A stretch of 64,000 nucleotides of DNA. It comes from Pseudomonas sp. UYIF39 (GTDB taxonomy: Bacteria > Pseudomonadota > Gammaproteobacteria > Pseudomonadales > Pseudomonadaceae). The notes below the pieces were generated by a model. It worked only from the letters and a program-made list of their open reading frames with translations, was not told where the DNA came from and made no database searches. Shown here piece by piece: positions 26,498-35,381 of this stretch. The stretch's first letter is position 1, and each line of letters starts with the position of its first letter. The position numbers and the translations under genes were made by a program. Location of the stretch: NCBI RefSeq assembly GCF_029963765.1, contig NZ_JALBYU010000002.1, forward strand, positions 1 to 64,000, in the 5' to 3' direction.

Positions 26498-27829
26498 ATG
26501 AAGAAGGCAAAGCTTAGCCTCGCCTGGCAGATCCTCATCGGTCTGGTATTGGGGATTGCAATCGGTGCGCTGCTCAACCATTTCAGTGCCGAAAAAGCCT
26601 GGTGGGTCAGCAACGTCCTGCAACCAGCAGGCGATATCTTTATCCGTCTGATCAAGATGATTGTGATCCCGATCGTGATCTCTTCCTTGATCGTGGGTAT
26701 TGCAGGCGTCGGCGACGCGAAGAAGCTCGGGCGTATCGGCCTCAAAACCATCCTTTACTTCGAGATCGTCACCACCATCGCCATCGTGGTCGGTCTGGTG
26801 TTGGCCAACGTGTTCCATCCGGGCACCGGCATCGACATGAGCACCCTGGGTACCGTGGATATTTCCAAGTACCAGGCCACTGCCGCCGAGGTTCAGCATG
26901 AACATGCGTTCATCCAGACCATCCTCAACCTGATCCCGTCGAACATCTTCGCGGCCATGGCCCGCGGCGAGATGCTGCCGATCATCTTCTTCTCCGTATT
27001 GTTCGGCCTCGGTCTGTCGAGCCTGCAATCGGACCTGCGCGAGCCGCTGGTGAAGATGTTCCAGGGCGTGTCGGAAAGCATGTTCAAAGTCACTCACATG
27101 ATTATGAACTACGCCCCGATCGGCGTTTTCGCACTGATCGCGGTGACCGTGGCCAACTTCGGCTTCGCTTCTCTGCTGCCGCTGGCGAAACTGGTGATCC
27201 TGGTTTACGTCGCCATCGCCTTCTTCGCCTTCGTGGTGCTGGGCCTGATCGCTCGCCTGTTTGGCTTTTCGGTGATCAAGCTGATGCGCATCTTCAAGGA
27301 TGAGCTGGTGCTGGCCTACTCCACCGCCAGTTCCGAAACCGTGCTGCCTCGCGTGATCGAGAAAATGGAAGCCTACGGCGCGCCGAAAGCCATTTGCAGC
27401 TTCGTGGTTCCGACCGGCTACTCGTTCAACCTCGACGGTTCGACCCTGTACCAGAGCATCGCGGCCATCTTCATTGCTCAGCTCTACGGCATTGATCTGT
27501 CGATCAGCCAGCAATTGCTGCTGGTGCTGACCCTGATGGTGACCTCCAAAGGCATCGCCGGCGTACCGGGTGTGTCCTTCGTGGTGCTGCTGGCCACCTT
27601 GGGCAGCGTGGGTATTCCGCTCGAAGGCCTGGCGTTCATCGCCGGTGTCGACCGCATCATGGACATGGCCCGTACCGCACTCAACGTGATCGGCAATGCC
27701 TTGGCCGTGCTGGTCATCTCCCGCTGGGAAGGCATGTACGACGACGCCAAGGGCCAGCGCTACTGGAACTCCTTGCCACACTGGCGCAGCAAGGAAAAAT
27801 TGCCGGCTGGCGAGATTTCCAGCAACTAA
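26498..27829 (+). CDS. gltP: Glutamate/aspartate:proton symporter GltP
   Basis: 443-residue DAACS-family secondary transporter. The ATG at 26498 (MKKAKLSLAWQILIGLVLG) follows AAGGGTAAAG and fits family length; the frame is open 47 codons further upstream. It has about eight membrane helices, the serine-rich hairpin AYSTASSETVLPRVIEKME and the substrate-site motif FVVPTGYSFNLDGSTLYQ. It imports L-glutamate and L-aspartate. It is followed by a strong terminator, so it is a single-gene unit with a long leader. Confidence 0.94.
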   Translation: MKKAKLSLAWQILIGLVLGIAIGALLNHFSAEKAWWVSNVLQPAGDIFIRLIKMIVIPIVISSLIVGIAGVGDAKKLGRIGLKTILYFEIVTTIAIVVGLVLANVFHPGTGIDMSTLGTVDISKYQATAAEVQHEHAFIQTILNLIPSNIFAAMARGEMLPIIFFSVLFGLGLSSLQSDLREPLVKMFQGVSESMFKVTHMIMNYAPIGVFALIAVTVANFGFASLLPLAKLVILVYVAIAFFAFVVLGLIARLFGFSVIKLMRIFKDELVLAYSTASSETVLPRVIEKMEAYGAPKAICSFVVPTGYSFNLDGSTLYQSIAAIFIAQLYGIDLSISQQLLLVLTLMVTSKGIAGVPGVSFVVLLATLGSVGIPLEGLAFIAGVDRIMDMARTALNVIGNALAVLVISRWEGMYDDAKGQRYWNSLPHWRSKEKLPAGEISSN

Positions 27830-27840
27830 GCAGAACCCCT

Positions 27841-27850
27841 TGTGGGAGCG
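27841..27850. repeat. Truncated REP remnant
   Basis: TGTGGGAGCG immediately after gltP equals the first ten bases of the REP arms at 29184 and 44729, after which the similarity stops. It looks like a decayed or disrupted repeat copy. Confidence 0.5.
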
Positions 27851-27864
27851 TACATCGCGCTAAA

Positions 27865-27890
27865 CAAACCCCGGAGAAATCCGGGGTTTG
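27865..27890 (+). terminator. Intrinsic terminator of gltP
   Basis: A perfect 11-bp stem (27865-27875 with 27880-27890) is closed by a GAAA tetraloop. The T-rich 3' arm ends in TTTG and runs into TCGTTTC. It lies 35 bp after the gltP stop. Confidence 0.88.
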
Positions 27891-27943
27891 TCGTTTCTGG
27901 CTACCCCGCTATCATTCGCCGCATTCTTCGGGGGATTTGACTG

Positions 27944-29173
27944 ATGCTTAATGGCCTGTGGCTTGGCTTCTTCATCGTGGCTGCCGTTTCGGCACTGGCG
28001 CAATGGCTGATCGGCGGTAACGCCGGGATCTTCGCGGCGATGGTGGAAAGCATTTTTGCCATGGCCAAGTTGTCGGTCGAAGTCATGGTCCTGTTGTTCG
28101 GGACCCTGACCCTCTGGCTGGGCTTTCTACGGATTGCCGAGAAGGCCGGGATCGTCGAGTGGCTGGCCAAAGCGCTCGGTCCATTGTTCCTGCGGCTGAT
28201 GCCGGAGGTGCCGGCCGGGCACCCCGCCATCGGCCTGATCACCCTGAACTTCGCCGCCAACGGCCTGGGCCTGGACAACGCCGCCACGCCGATCGGCCTC
28301 AAAGCCATGAAGGCGCTGCAGGAGCTCAACCCCAGCGCCACCATCGCCAGCAACGCGCAGATCCTGTTCCTGGTGCTCAACGCCTCTTCCCTGACCCTGC
28401 TGCCGGTGACGATCTTCATGTACCGCGCCCAGCAAGGTGCGCCCGATCCGACCCTGGTGTTCCTGCCAATCCTGCTCGCCACCAGTTGCTCGACATTGGT
28501 TGGCCTGCTGTCGGTGGCGTTCATGCAGCGTCTGCGCCTGTGGGACCCGGTGGTGCTCGCGTACCTGATTCCCGGTGCCTTGGCCCTCGGTGCCTTCATG
28601 GCGCTGCTGGCGACGCTCTCAGCGACCGCTCTGGCCGGCCTGTCATCGATCCTCGGCAACCTGACGCTGTTCGGGCTGATCATGTTGTTTCTGGTGATCG
28701 GCGCGCTGCGCAAGGTGAAGGTCTACGAAGCGTTCGTCGAAGGCGCCAAAGAAGGCTTCGACGTGGCCAAGAACCTGCTGCCGTATCTGGTGGCGATGCT
28801 GTGTGCCGTCGGCGTGTTGCGGGCGTCCGGTGCGCTGGACTTTGGCCTGGACGGGATTCGGCATCTGGTGGAATGGGCCGGCTGGGACACACGCTTCGTC
28901 GATGCACTGCCGACCGCCATGGTCAAGCCGTTCTCGGGCAGTGCCGCCCGGGCGATGCTGATCGAAACCATGAAAACGTCTGGCGTGGACAGCTTCCCGG
29001 CGCTGGTGGCGGCGACGGTTCAGGGCAGTACTGAAACGACCTTCTATGTATTGGCGGTGTACTTCGGCGCGGTGGGGATCCAGCGGGCGCGGCATGCGGT
29101 GGGGTGTGCGTTGCTGGCGGAGTTTGCCGGCGTTCTCGGCGCGATCGGGGTTTGCTACTGGTTCTTCGGCTAA
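27944..29173 (+). CDS. Nucleoside-recognition (Gate/SpmA-SpmB fusion) membrane protein
   Basis: 409-residue polytopic membrane protein with two Gate (nucleoside recognition) halves. The first (about 40-200) has FAANGLGLDNAATPIGLKAM. The second (about 270-400) has KPFSGSAARAMLIETMKTSG and ATVQGSTETTFYVLAVYFG. This is the arrangement of spore maturation proteins A and B fused into one chain, found in many non-sporulating proteobacteria. The transport substrate is unknown. It stands alone between gltP and a REPIN. Confidence 0.85.
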   Translation: MLNGLWLGFFIVAAVSALAQWLIGGNAGIFAAMVESIFAMAKLSVEVMVLLFGTLTLWLGFLRIAEKAGIVEWLAKALGPLFLRLMPEVPAGHPAIGLITLNFAANGLGLDNAATPIGLKAMKALQELNPSATIASNAQILFLVLNASSLTLLPVTIFMYRAQQGAPDPTLVFLPILLATSCSTLVGLLSVAFMQRLRLWDPVVLAYLIPGALALGAFMALLATLSATALAGLSSILGNLTLFGLIMLFLVIGALRKVKVYEAFVEGAKEGFDVAKNLLPYLVAMLCAVGVLRASGALDFGLDGIRHLVEWAGWDTRFVDALPTAMVKPFSGSAARAMLIETMKTSGVDSFPALVAATVQGSTETTFYVLAVYFGAVGIQRARHAVGCALLAEFAGVLGAIGVCYWFFG

Positions 29174-29181
29174 TCAAAAAC

Positions 29182-29273
29182 CCTGTGGGAGCGAGCTTGC
29201 TCGCGATAGCGGTGTATCAGTCGACATGAATGTTGGCTGTTACTCAGTCATCGCGAGCAAGCTCGCTCCCACA
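29182..29273. repeat. REPIN (inverted REP pair)
   Basis: The left arm at 29182-29212 and right arm at 29249-29273 are inverted copies of GTGGGAGCGAGCTTGCTCGC. They are separated by about 36 bp that can form the hairpin loop. This is the typical REPIN architecture mobilised by RAYT transposases in fluorescent pseudomonads. It lies between two convergent genes. Confidence 0.93.
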
Positions 29274-29298
29274 TTGAAGTGTGCAGGTCTTCAAGGTC

Positions 29299-29916
29299 TC
29301 AGCGCGGGGCGACTTTTTGGCCTTGCTCAACCGCCCAGCTCACCACCTGCGCCGTCAACTGGTCACTGGCCTGGCCAAACCCGGCCACCACCGCCGGCAC
29401 CTTCGCATCGCTCAACGGCTGGCGCACTTCGAAGCGTCGGCTGGCGAGGATTCGCTGGTCGTAACCGCGCACAAGCAATGCATCCAGACGCACGACGACG
29501 CTCGCGTTCGTTCCTTGGTATTCAGTCTGGAATGCCTGCAGGCTACCGCCCAGCTCAAGATCCGCCTGGAAGTTGCTGTCGTCGGTACTCAGCAATGGCA
29601 CCCGACCATCACGCTGGAAACCGTCCAACAGACGATTACGCAACAACACCGGAGCCGGGTCGCTCCAGCGCGAAGCCTTGTAGCTGCTGATCAGATCACC
29701 CTGAGGAATCACGGCGATCTTCGGGCTGTTCAAGGCTTCGCTGGCCTGCGGCTTGGTCAGGCGCAACGACCAGCGCTGCGGCGTCCCGTGACTGGCCGAT
29801 GCGCTGCTCTGGGCCGAAGGCAACCGATAGACATCGGACGGCTCGGACTTGGGCAGGATCGAGCAAGCGCCGAGCACAATGAAGCTGGCGAGGAGGGCGA
29901 GGTGAGCCAGCTTCAT
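29299..29916 (-). CDS. PqiC/DUF330-type ABC transport auxiliary lipoprotein
   Basis: 205-residue outer-membrane-type lipoprotein: signal with lipobox VLGAC (Cys18), then the ABC-transport auxiliary domain (DVYRLPSAQ near residue 29, PAPVLLRNRLLDGFQ near 87, ADLELGGSLQAFQTEYQG near 117, WAVEQGQKVA at the end). In the Pqi system such a lipoprotein contacts the MCE tunnel protein. It is the last gene of the MCE operon, overlapping the preceding gene by 4 bp (29913-29916), so it is translationally coupled. A role in lipid transfer between membranes is inferred from the operon. Confidence 0.88.
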   Translation of the reverse strand: MKLAHLALLASFIVLGACSILPKSEPSDVYRLPSAQSSASASHGTPQRWSLRLTKPQASEALNSPKIAVIPQGDLISSYKASRWSDPAPVLLRNRLLDGFQRDGRVPLLSTDDSNFQADLELGGSLQAFQTEYQGTNASVVVRLDALLVRGYDQRILASRRFEVRQPLSDAKVPAVVAGFGQASDQLTAQVVSWAVEQGQKVAPR

Positions 29917-30851
29917 GGCGTGAACTCCTTGTTCTTGTCATTGCCCAGCAAATAACCGGTGGGATTGGCTTCCAGACGCTGGGAAATAGCCCGCAACGAC
30001 GTCAGGGTGTCGCGCAGTTCACGCACCGCCGGGGCCAGGCCACTGAGGCCTTGCATGCCGCTGTTGAGCGAATCCTGATTGGTCGTGAGCAGCTTGTTGA
30101 TGGTCGCGCTGCTCGACTCCAGCGATTTCATCGCCTGCTCGGCACTGCCGAACATCTGCTTGCCTTGATCGTTGAGCATGCCATTAGCGTTGCGCATCAG
30201 CGCCGACGTCTGTTCCAGCATGGCGCCGGCCTGTTTGCCGACCGAGGCCAGTTGCTGCATCGCCTGGCGAATATCGCCGCGCTGGTCGGCGATGGTGCCG
30301 GTGGTTTGTTCCAGATGTTCAAGGGTCTTGCTGATGCGCTCGACGTTCTGCGAAGAAAACATCTGATTGGCGTTGAGCATCAGCATGTTCACACCGGCCA
30401 CCAGGTCGCCGCTGTCATTCAGCAAACGAGCGATGGGCGAGGGCGATGCAATGATCGTCGGTAAATTACCGTCCTTGCCCTTGAGCTTCGGACTCTGCGG
30501 CGTACCCCCGCTGAGCTGGATGATCGACGTCCCGGTGATCCCGGTCAGCGCCAATATGGCCCGGGTGTCTTCCTTGATCGGTGTCTCGCCGCCCAGGCGG
30601 ATCCGCGCCAGCACCCGGCGCGGGTCTTTCGGGTCCAGACGCAGGGTCACCACGTCGCCGACCTTGATTCCGCTGTACTGCACGGCGCTGCCCTTGGACA
30701 GGCCGCTGACGGCCTCGTTGAAGACGATTTCGTAGTCCTTGAACTCGGTGTCGACGCTGGACTTGGCCAGCCACAAGCCGAAGAGCAGGGCGCCCGCCAC
30801 CACAATAACGGTGAACAGGCCGATCAATACATGATGGGCTCGGGTTTCCAT
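29913..30851 (-). CDS. MlaD/MCE-domain lipid transport protein
   Basis: 312 residues. A single N-terminal membrane anchor (about 7-27) precedes a single MCE domain (about 40-118, with AVSGLSKGSAVQYSGIKVGD and GITGTSIIQLSGG). A long helical periplasmic tail of about 170 residues may form a coiled-coil needle or contact the PqiC-like lipoprotein. The tail makes it much longer than MlaD of the canonical Mla system. Its start lies one base after the ATPase stop codon. It likely forms a hexamer on the permease and guides lipids across the periplasm. Confidence 0.9.
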   Translation of the reverse strand: METRAHHVLIGLFTVIVVAGALLFGLWLAKSSVDTEFKDYEIVFNEAVSGLSKGSAVQYSGIKVGDVVTLRLDPKDPRRVLARIRLGGETPIKEDTRAILALTGITGTSIIQLSGGTPQSPKLKGKDGNLPTIIASPSPIARLLNDSGDLVAGVNMLMLNANQMFSSQNVERISKTLEHLEQTTGTIADQRGDIRQAMQQLASVGKQAGAMLEQTSALMRNANGMLNDQGKQMFGSAEQAMKSLESSSATINKLLTTNQDSLNSGMQGLSGLAPAVRELRDTLTSLRAISQRLEANPTGYLLGNDKNKEFTP

Positions 30852-30852
30852 G

Positions 30853-31656
30853 TCAGACCTCCTTAAGCTGTTGAGCGGCGGTCAGCGCCGCGCGGCCGCG
30901 AGGGCCATGGAAGTATTCGTGAATCCACGGATCGTCGGTTTCCGAGACTTTTTCGATGGCATCCGCCACCAGCACTTTCTTCTGCGCCAGCACCGCCACC
31001 CGGTCGGTGATGGTGTAGAGCGTGTCGAGGTCGTGGGTGACCAGAAACACACTCAGGCCCAACGCATCACGCAGGGTCAGGATCAATTGATCGAACGCGG
31101 CCGCACCAATCGGATCGAGCCCGGCGGTGGGTTCGTCGAGAAACAGGATGTCCGGGTCCAGTGCCAGCGCGCGGGCCAGTGCCGCACGCTTGATCATGCC
31201 GCCGGACAGCGAAGCGGGGTACTTGTCGGCCGCCGACAGCGGCAGCCCGGCCAAGGCCATTTTCACTGCCGCCAGGTGCTCGGCGTCCTCTCGGCTCAAA
31301 CCGGCATGCTCGATCAGGGGCAGGGCGACGTTCTCGGTCACGGTCAGCGAAGAGAACAGGGCGCCTTTCTGGAACAGCACGCCGAAGCGCCGCTCGACCA
31401 TCGAGCGCTCGTGTTCGGACAGCGTCGGCAGGTTTTTGCCAAAGACCTTCACTACACCTTCGCTGGGCTGACGCAGCCCGACGATGCTGCGCAACAGCAC
31501 CGATTTACCGCTGCCGGAACCGCCGACCACAGCCAGGATTTCGCCCTTGTACAAATCCAGATCAAGGTTCTCATGCACACTCTGGTGACCGAAGCGGTTG
31601 CACAGACCGCGGACTTCGATCACCGCCTCGGAGGGCGCTCGGGGTAAACGACTCAC
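30853..31656 (-). CDS. MlaF-like ABC transporter ATP-binding protein of the MCE operon
   Basis: 267-residue ABC ATPase: GGSGSGKSVLLRSIVGL (Walker A), SLSGGMIKRAALARALA (signature), ILFLDEPTAGLDP (Walker B). I chose the GTG at 31656 because it overlaps the permease stop (GTGA at 31653-31656) and gives the family N-terminus (MSRLPRAPSEAVIEVRGL). The frame is open far upstream in shadow of the permease gene. It should power the MlaE-like permease for phospholipid movement. Confidence 0.92.
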   Translation of the reverse strand: MSRLPRAPSEAVIEVRGLCNRFGHQSVHENLDLDLYKGEILAVVGGSGSGKSVLLRSIVGLRQPSEGVVKVFGKNLPTLSEHERSMVERRFGVLFQKGALFSSLTVTENVALPLIEHAGLSREDAEHLAAVKMALAGLPLSAADKYPASLSGGMIKRAALARALALDPDILFLDEPTAGLDPIGAAAFDQLILTLRDALGLSVFLVTHDLDTLYTITDRVAVLAQKKVLVADAIEKVSETDDPWIHEYFHGPRGRAALTAAQQLKEV

Positions 31657-32801
31657 CAGCCCATCTCCATGAAAAACAGCGCAGCCACGGCGTCGAGCAC
31701 GATCACCACGAAAATAGACTGGACCACGCTCGACGTGGTGTGAGCACCGACGGACTCGGCGCTGCCGCTGACTTTGAAGCCTTCGAGACAGCCGATGGCG
31801 GCGATCAGGAACGCGAAGATCGGCGCTTTGACGATTCCGACCAGAAAGTGCTGAACGCCGATGTCCGATTGCAGCAGCGACAGAAACATCGCCGGCGAGA
31901 TATCCAGCGACACCGCGCAAACCACGCCGCCGCCGACGATCCCCGAAAGCATCGCCAGAAAGGTCAGCATCGGCAGCGCGACCAGCAGGGCCAACACTCG
32001 CGGCACCACCAGCAGCTCCATCGGGTCGAGACCCAAGGTGCGGATGGCGTCGATTTCTTCGTTGGCTTTCATCGAGCCGATCTGCGCGGTGAACGCACTG
32101 GCGGTGCGGCCGGCCATCAGGATCGCGGTCAGCAACACACCAAATTCGCGCAGGAAGGAGAACGCCACCAGGTCCACGGTGAAAATACTGGCGCCGAAAC
32201 TCGCCAGCACCGTCGCCCCGAGAAACGCCACCACCGCGCCCACCAAAAAGGTCAGCAGGGCGACGATGGGGGCAGCGTCGAGGCCGGTCTGTTCGATGTG
32301 CGCCACCATCGGTGTAATCCGCCAGCGCGCGGGGCGAAACAGATTGCGGGCGATGGTTTCCAGAATCAGGCCGACAAAACCCAGCAGTTGCAGGGTGTCC
32401 TGCCAGATCGCGTCGACCGCCCGACCGATGCGGGTCAACAGTTGAACGCTGACGCTGATTTCCGGTTCCTTGATCGGCACGCAGAAGTCGGTCAGCGAGC
32501 AATAGATGGTCTGCAACAAGGCACGGTCGGCCGAGGACAGTGTGCAATCGGGGTGTTCGGCGGATCGGCCCAAACGCTCGGACCCGAGCAACTCCACCAG
32601 CAGCGACGCGCCGGCGGTGTCGAGCGCGCCAAGGCCGTTGAGGTCGATGTGAGTGCTGTCGTCGTACTGGCCGTGGAGCTTTTCGCTCAGGTGCTTGAGG
32701 TCAGCGTAATGGGCAAGCGTCCAGTCACCCGTGACCCGCAATTGAGCAGGGGAGTGAGAGGTGTCCAATTGGGCACTGCCGGCCATTGTGCTGCTGCTCA
32801 T
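31653..32801 (-). CDS. MlaE-family permease with fused N-terminal STAS domain
   Basis: 382 residues. Residues about 15-105 form a STAS-like domain (THIDLNGLGALDTAGASLLVELL), which corresponds to MlaB in the canonical system but is fused here. From about 115 on is the MlaE permease with five or so membrane helices and the conserved EFGVLLTAILMAGRTASAFTA and GSMKANEEIDAIRTLGLDP. It is the first gene of a four-gene operon (permease, ATPase, MCE protein, lipoprotein) with overlapping stops and starts. No MlaC-like periplasmic carrier gene is present, which makes the system more like a Pqi/tunnel type. Confidence 0.92.
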   Translation of the reverse strand: MSSSTMAGSAQLDTSHSPAQLRVTGDWTLAHYADLKHLSEKLHGQYDDSTHIDLNGLGALDTAGASLLVELLGSERLGRSAEHPDCTLSSADRALLQTIYCSLTDFCVPIKEPEISVSVQLLTRIGRAVDAIWQDTLQLLGFVGLILETIARNLFRPARWRITPMVAHIEQTGLDAAPIVALLTFLVGAVVAFLGATVLASFGASIFTVDLVAFSFLREFGVLLTAILMAGRTASAFTAQIGSMKANEEIDAIRTLGLDPMELLVVPRVLALLVALPMLTFLAMLSGIVGGGVVCAVSLDISPAMFLSLLQSDIGVQHFLVGIVKAPIFAFLIAAIGCLEGFKVSGSAESVGAHTTSSVVQSIFVVIVLDAVAALFFMEMGW

Positions 32802-32820
32802 AAGCTCCGTGCTTTATCGG

Positions 32821-32844
32821 CTATTACGCAGCTCTACGTAATAG
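32821..32844. promoter_or_regulatory. Perfect dyad before the MCE operon
   Basis: CTATTACG and CGTAATAG (8 bp each, 8-nt spacer) lie 20 bp upstream of the permease ATG, in the 54-bp gap behind the DUF5924 gene. It may be an operator or a leader hairpin. There is no T-run, so a terminator is unlikely. Confidence 0.55.
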
Positions 32845-32855
32845 CATGAACCGCA

Positions 32856-33884
32856 TTACTTTTCTTTGGTCGGTGTGCTGTCCGTAATGGTGAAGCGCAA
32901 CACACCGATAACCTGGCCATCTTCGGTCAGCACCCGAACCTGCCATTTACCCGCAGGGTTGCCGGGAAAATTCTGTTTGTGGGTCCAGGCCCGATAGCCT
33001 TCCTTGCGCCCACCGTGGATGTCCAGTGGGATGCGGTCGACCTCTTTGCCGTTGAACTGCCACACGTGATAGATCCGCTCATCCAGACCGCGCGGGGCGT
33101 TGATCGCGGTGTAGGCGTACAGCCCGCCGCCGCGAATCTGCTCGGCACTGACTTCATCGAGGCTGTCGCCTGGGGTGCGGTCCTGCATTTGGGTGCTGAT
33201 CGCCACGTCGGTCATCCACAAGGTCGCTGGCGGCACCCAGGATCGCAGCACCCAACCGAGCGCGCCGATGCCCAGCGTGATACTGAGAATCGCCAAGGCA
33301 TTGCGCACGGTACGAATCGGGAAGATCGATGCCAGGCTCGGGAACGACAACACGACGGCGATGCCCAGGGCCAGTTTGAAGCTCTGAGCGGTGGTCAGGT
33401 GCAGGATGACGGGCAGGGCGGTCAGCAGTGCAGCGAACAGCGTCAGGGTATGCAACGCCAGGAACGCCCAGCGCCGGGGGGCCAGCCATTTGTAGTAGAG
33501 CGGGTCGATGATGGAAATCAGCGCGGCGATGCCCAGCAGCCCGGTGAAGAACAGCTGGCCGCTGTTCCAGGTGGTGGTGATAAAAAAGAACGGCAGGACG
33601 AAGAACAGACTTTCCTGGTGGATCATCTGCGTGGCGTAGCGCAGCAGAGGTTGGGGGATTTCGCGTTTGAAGATCCTGGCGAACAGCTTGGTGAGGCTGT
33701 TTTCCAACATCAGCCAGATCCAGCTGACCAGCATGATGGTGGTGATCCAGGTCGCCAGACCTTGCTGGCGATCCACCAGAATGAAACTGCCGACCCCGGA
33801 AATGAAACCGCCGAGCGCAATGACCCCTGGGTAGCGCTTCATCAATTCCAGGATTCGCTGGACGTATAGGGTCAGAGTAGGCAT
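32856..33884 (-). CDS. DUF5924 membrane protein with C-terminal DUF2914 domain
   Basis: 342 residues. The first 220 are strongly hydrophobic with about eight membrane segments. The last 110 are a soluble beta-rich DUF2914-type domain (YHVWQFNGKEVDRIPLDIHG and GKWQVRVLTEDGQVIGVLRF), probably periplasmic. The function is unknown. It lies 64 bp downstream of the M16 peptidase gene on the same strand and 54 bp upstream of the MCE operon, and could belong to either transcription unit. Confidence 0.85.
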   Translation of the reverse strand: MPTLTLYVQRILELMKRYPGVIALGGFISGVGSFILVDRQQGLATWITTIMLVSWIWLMLENSLTKLFARIFKREIPQPLLRYATQMIHQESLFFVLPFFFITTTWNSGQLFFTGLLGIAALISIIDPLYYKWLAPRRWAFLALHTLTLFAALLTALPVILHLTTAQSFKLALGIAVVLSFPSLASIFPIRTVRNALAILSITLGIGALGWVLRSWVPPATLWMTDVAISTQMQDRTPGDSLDEVSAEQIRGGGLYAYTAINAPRGLDERIYHVWQFNGKEVDRIPLDIHGGRKEGYRAWTHKQNFPGNPAGKWQVRVLTEDGQVIGVLRFTITDSTPTKEK

Positions 33885-33948
33885 TCGGCGGTTCGCAATA
33901 GTCGTGGGAAAAATCCCCGACAGGGTACCGCCTCACCACAGAGAATGG

Positions 33949-35325
33949 TTACTTTCTGCGATGAAAGCGCAAAGCCAGTACGCCAAGAACCAGCAACCCG
34001 AACACCCCGGCAATCGCCCACATCAACTGGTCATCACTGATCAACGGCTTTTCGATCCGCAGGTAGCCCGGCTGCATGAGCAATTCACGCATGGCCTTGT
34101 TTGCTTCCTCCAGCGTCACCCCTTGCAGTTCCTTGGCCGGGTTGGCGAAACGGCCGTCCTCGTAGTCCCCAAGGGCACTCCAGTAATAATCGGCCAACGC
34201 GCTGTTGCCTTGCACGGCCCAGGCCTGACGGGCGATGGCGGCCTCCTTGAGGCGGTTGAAGGTGTGGGCATTGAGGCCGTCCCTGAGCAACCCGGCCTTC
34301 AGATCATCCAGCACCTGCTCGGCCTGGGGTACGTCGTCGCGGTCAAGGTCGGCGTTCATGCTCATAAAGCCCACGCCCCCAAACACCTCACGCTCAGCCG
34401 AAGGCCCGTAGGACAAGCTATGGGTCAGGCGCAACTGGCGGTAGAGCGCCCAGTCCAGATAGTCCTTGAGCAGGTCGAAGGTTTCGTCGTGCAGGTCTTC
34501 CAGTACCGGCTCCGGCACCAGCCAATGCAACTTGGCGCTGCCGCCGACCAAACCGTGACTCAGGGTCCGCTCATGCGCAGCACTGGCCTGGATCGCGGGC
34601 AGGGGCGGGTGATCGGTCGGTTCGACCGCTTCCAGTGCACCATAAGACCGTTCCAGATAGGCCGGCAGCAACCGGTCAAGGTCGCCGACCACAATCAGGG
34701 TCATGTTGTTGGGCGCGTACCAGGCCTTGCGTACCTTTTCCACCTGATCGCGGGTCAGGTGATCGACCTCAGGCCGCTCGGGACATTTGAGTCCCAGTTC
34801 CACCGCCAGCTGATTACTCGCCGTGTGGCCAAGATCCTGGCGATCCAGCCAGCGTTGCAGGTGCGAGTAATGGCCGCCGTCTTCGCGCTCCACCACTTTT
34901 TTGGCAGAGTTGATAGCGTTGTCGTCGATTCGGGTCTGGGTCAGCAGCGCCAGCAGCAGGTCGAGGACCTTGCGTTGGTTTCTCGCCGGGGCTTCGATGA
35001 CGAACGTCGTGTCGGCATTGCTGGTGTAAGCATTCCACTCGCCACCCAAGGCCTGCATGCGCTCTTCCAGCCCGCCTTCGCCCGTGGCGTCGATACCGCT
35101 GAACAGCAAGTGTTCAAGCAGGTGCGGCAACTCCTTGTCGGCGCAGCTGAAATCATCGATGCCGACGCCGACCACCAGACGAATCGCCACATGCCCGTGC
35201 TCGGTGCCGGGTTTGAGCATTAATTGCAGGCCGTTGGGCAGCGTATAGCCCTCGACCTGAAAGCGATCCAGGGCAAACGAAGGGAATGAGCCAAACAGCA
35301 GACAGGCGAACAACAGACAACGCAT
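33949..35325 (-). CDS. M16-family zinc peptidase, membrane-anchored
   Basis: 458 residues. The ATG at 35325 gives a clean signal peptide (MRCLLFACLLFGSFPSFA); the open frame upstream adds 14 codons. The inverted zinc motif HLLEH lies in ELPHLLEHLLFSG near residue 66, with the downstream Glu in VVEREDGGHYS, so the N-terminal half should be catalytic. A second, inactive-type half follows and a C-terminal membrane helix (GVFGLLVLGVLALRF) anchors it. It resembles periplasmic pitrilysin-like insulinase-family proteins. Its substrate is unknown. Confidence 0.87.
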   Translation of the reverse strand: MRCLLFACLLFGSFPSFALDRFQVEGYTLPNGLQLMLKPGTEHGHVAIRLVVGVGIDDFSCADKELPHLLEHLLFSGIDATGEGGLEERMQALGGEWNAYTSNADTTFVIEAPARNQRKVLDLLLALLTQTRIDDNAINSAKKVVEREDGGHYSHLQRWLDRQDLGHTASNQLAVELGLKCPERPEVDHLTRDQVEKVRKAWYAPNNMTLIVVGDLDRLLPAYLERSYGALEAVEPTDHPPLPAIQASAAHERTLSHGLVGGSAKLHWLVPEPVLEDLHDETFDLLKDYLDWALYRQLRLTHSLSYGPSAEREVFGGVGFMSMNADLDRDDVPQAEQVLDDLKAGLLRDGLNAHTFNRLKEAAIARQAWAVQGNSALADYYWSALGDYEDGRFANPAKELQGVTLEEANKAMRELLMQPGYLRIEKPLISDDQLMWAIAGVFGLLVLGVLALRFHRRK

Positions 35326-35381
35326 AACGAGTTTCCGTACGGCTAGCGTAAGTTCAACAGACTTCAAGCAACTGTGGACGT

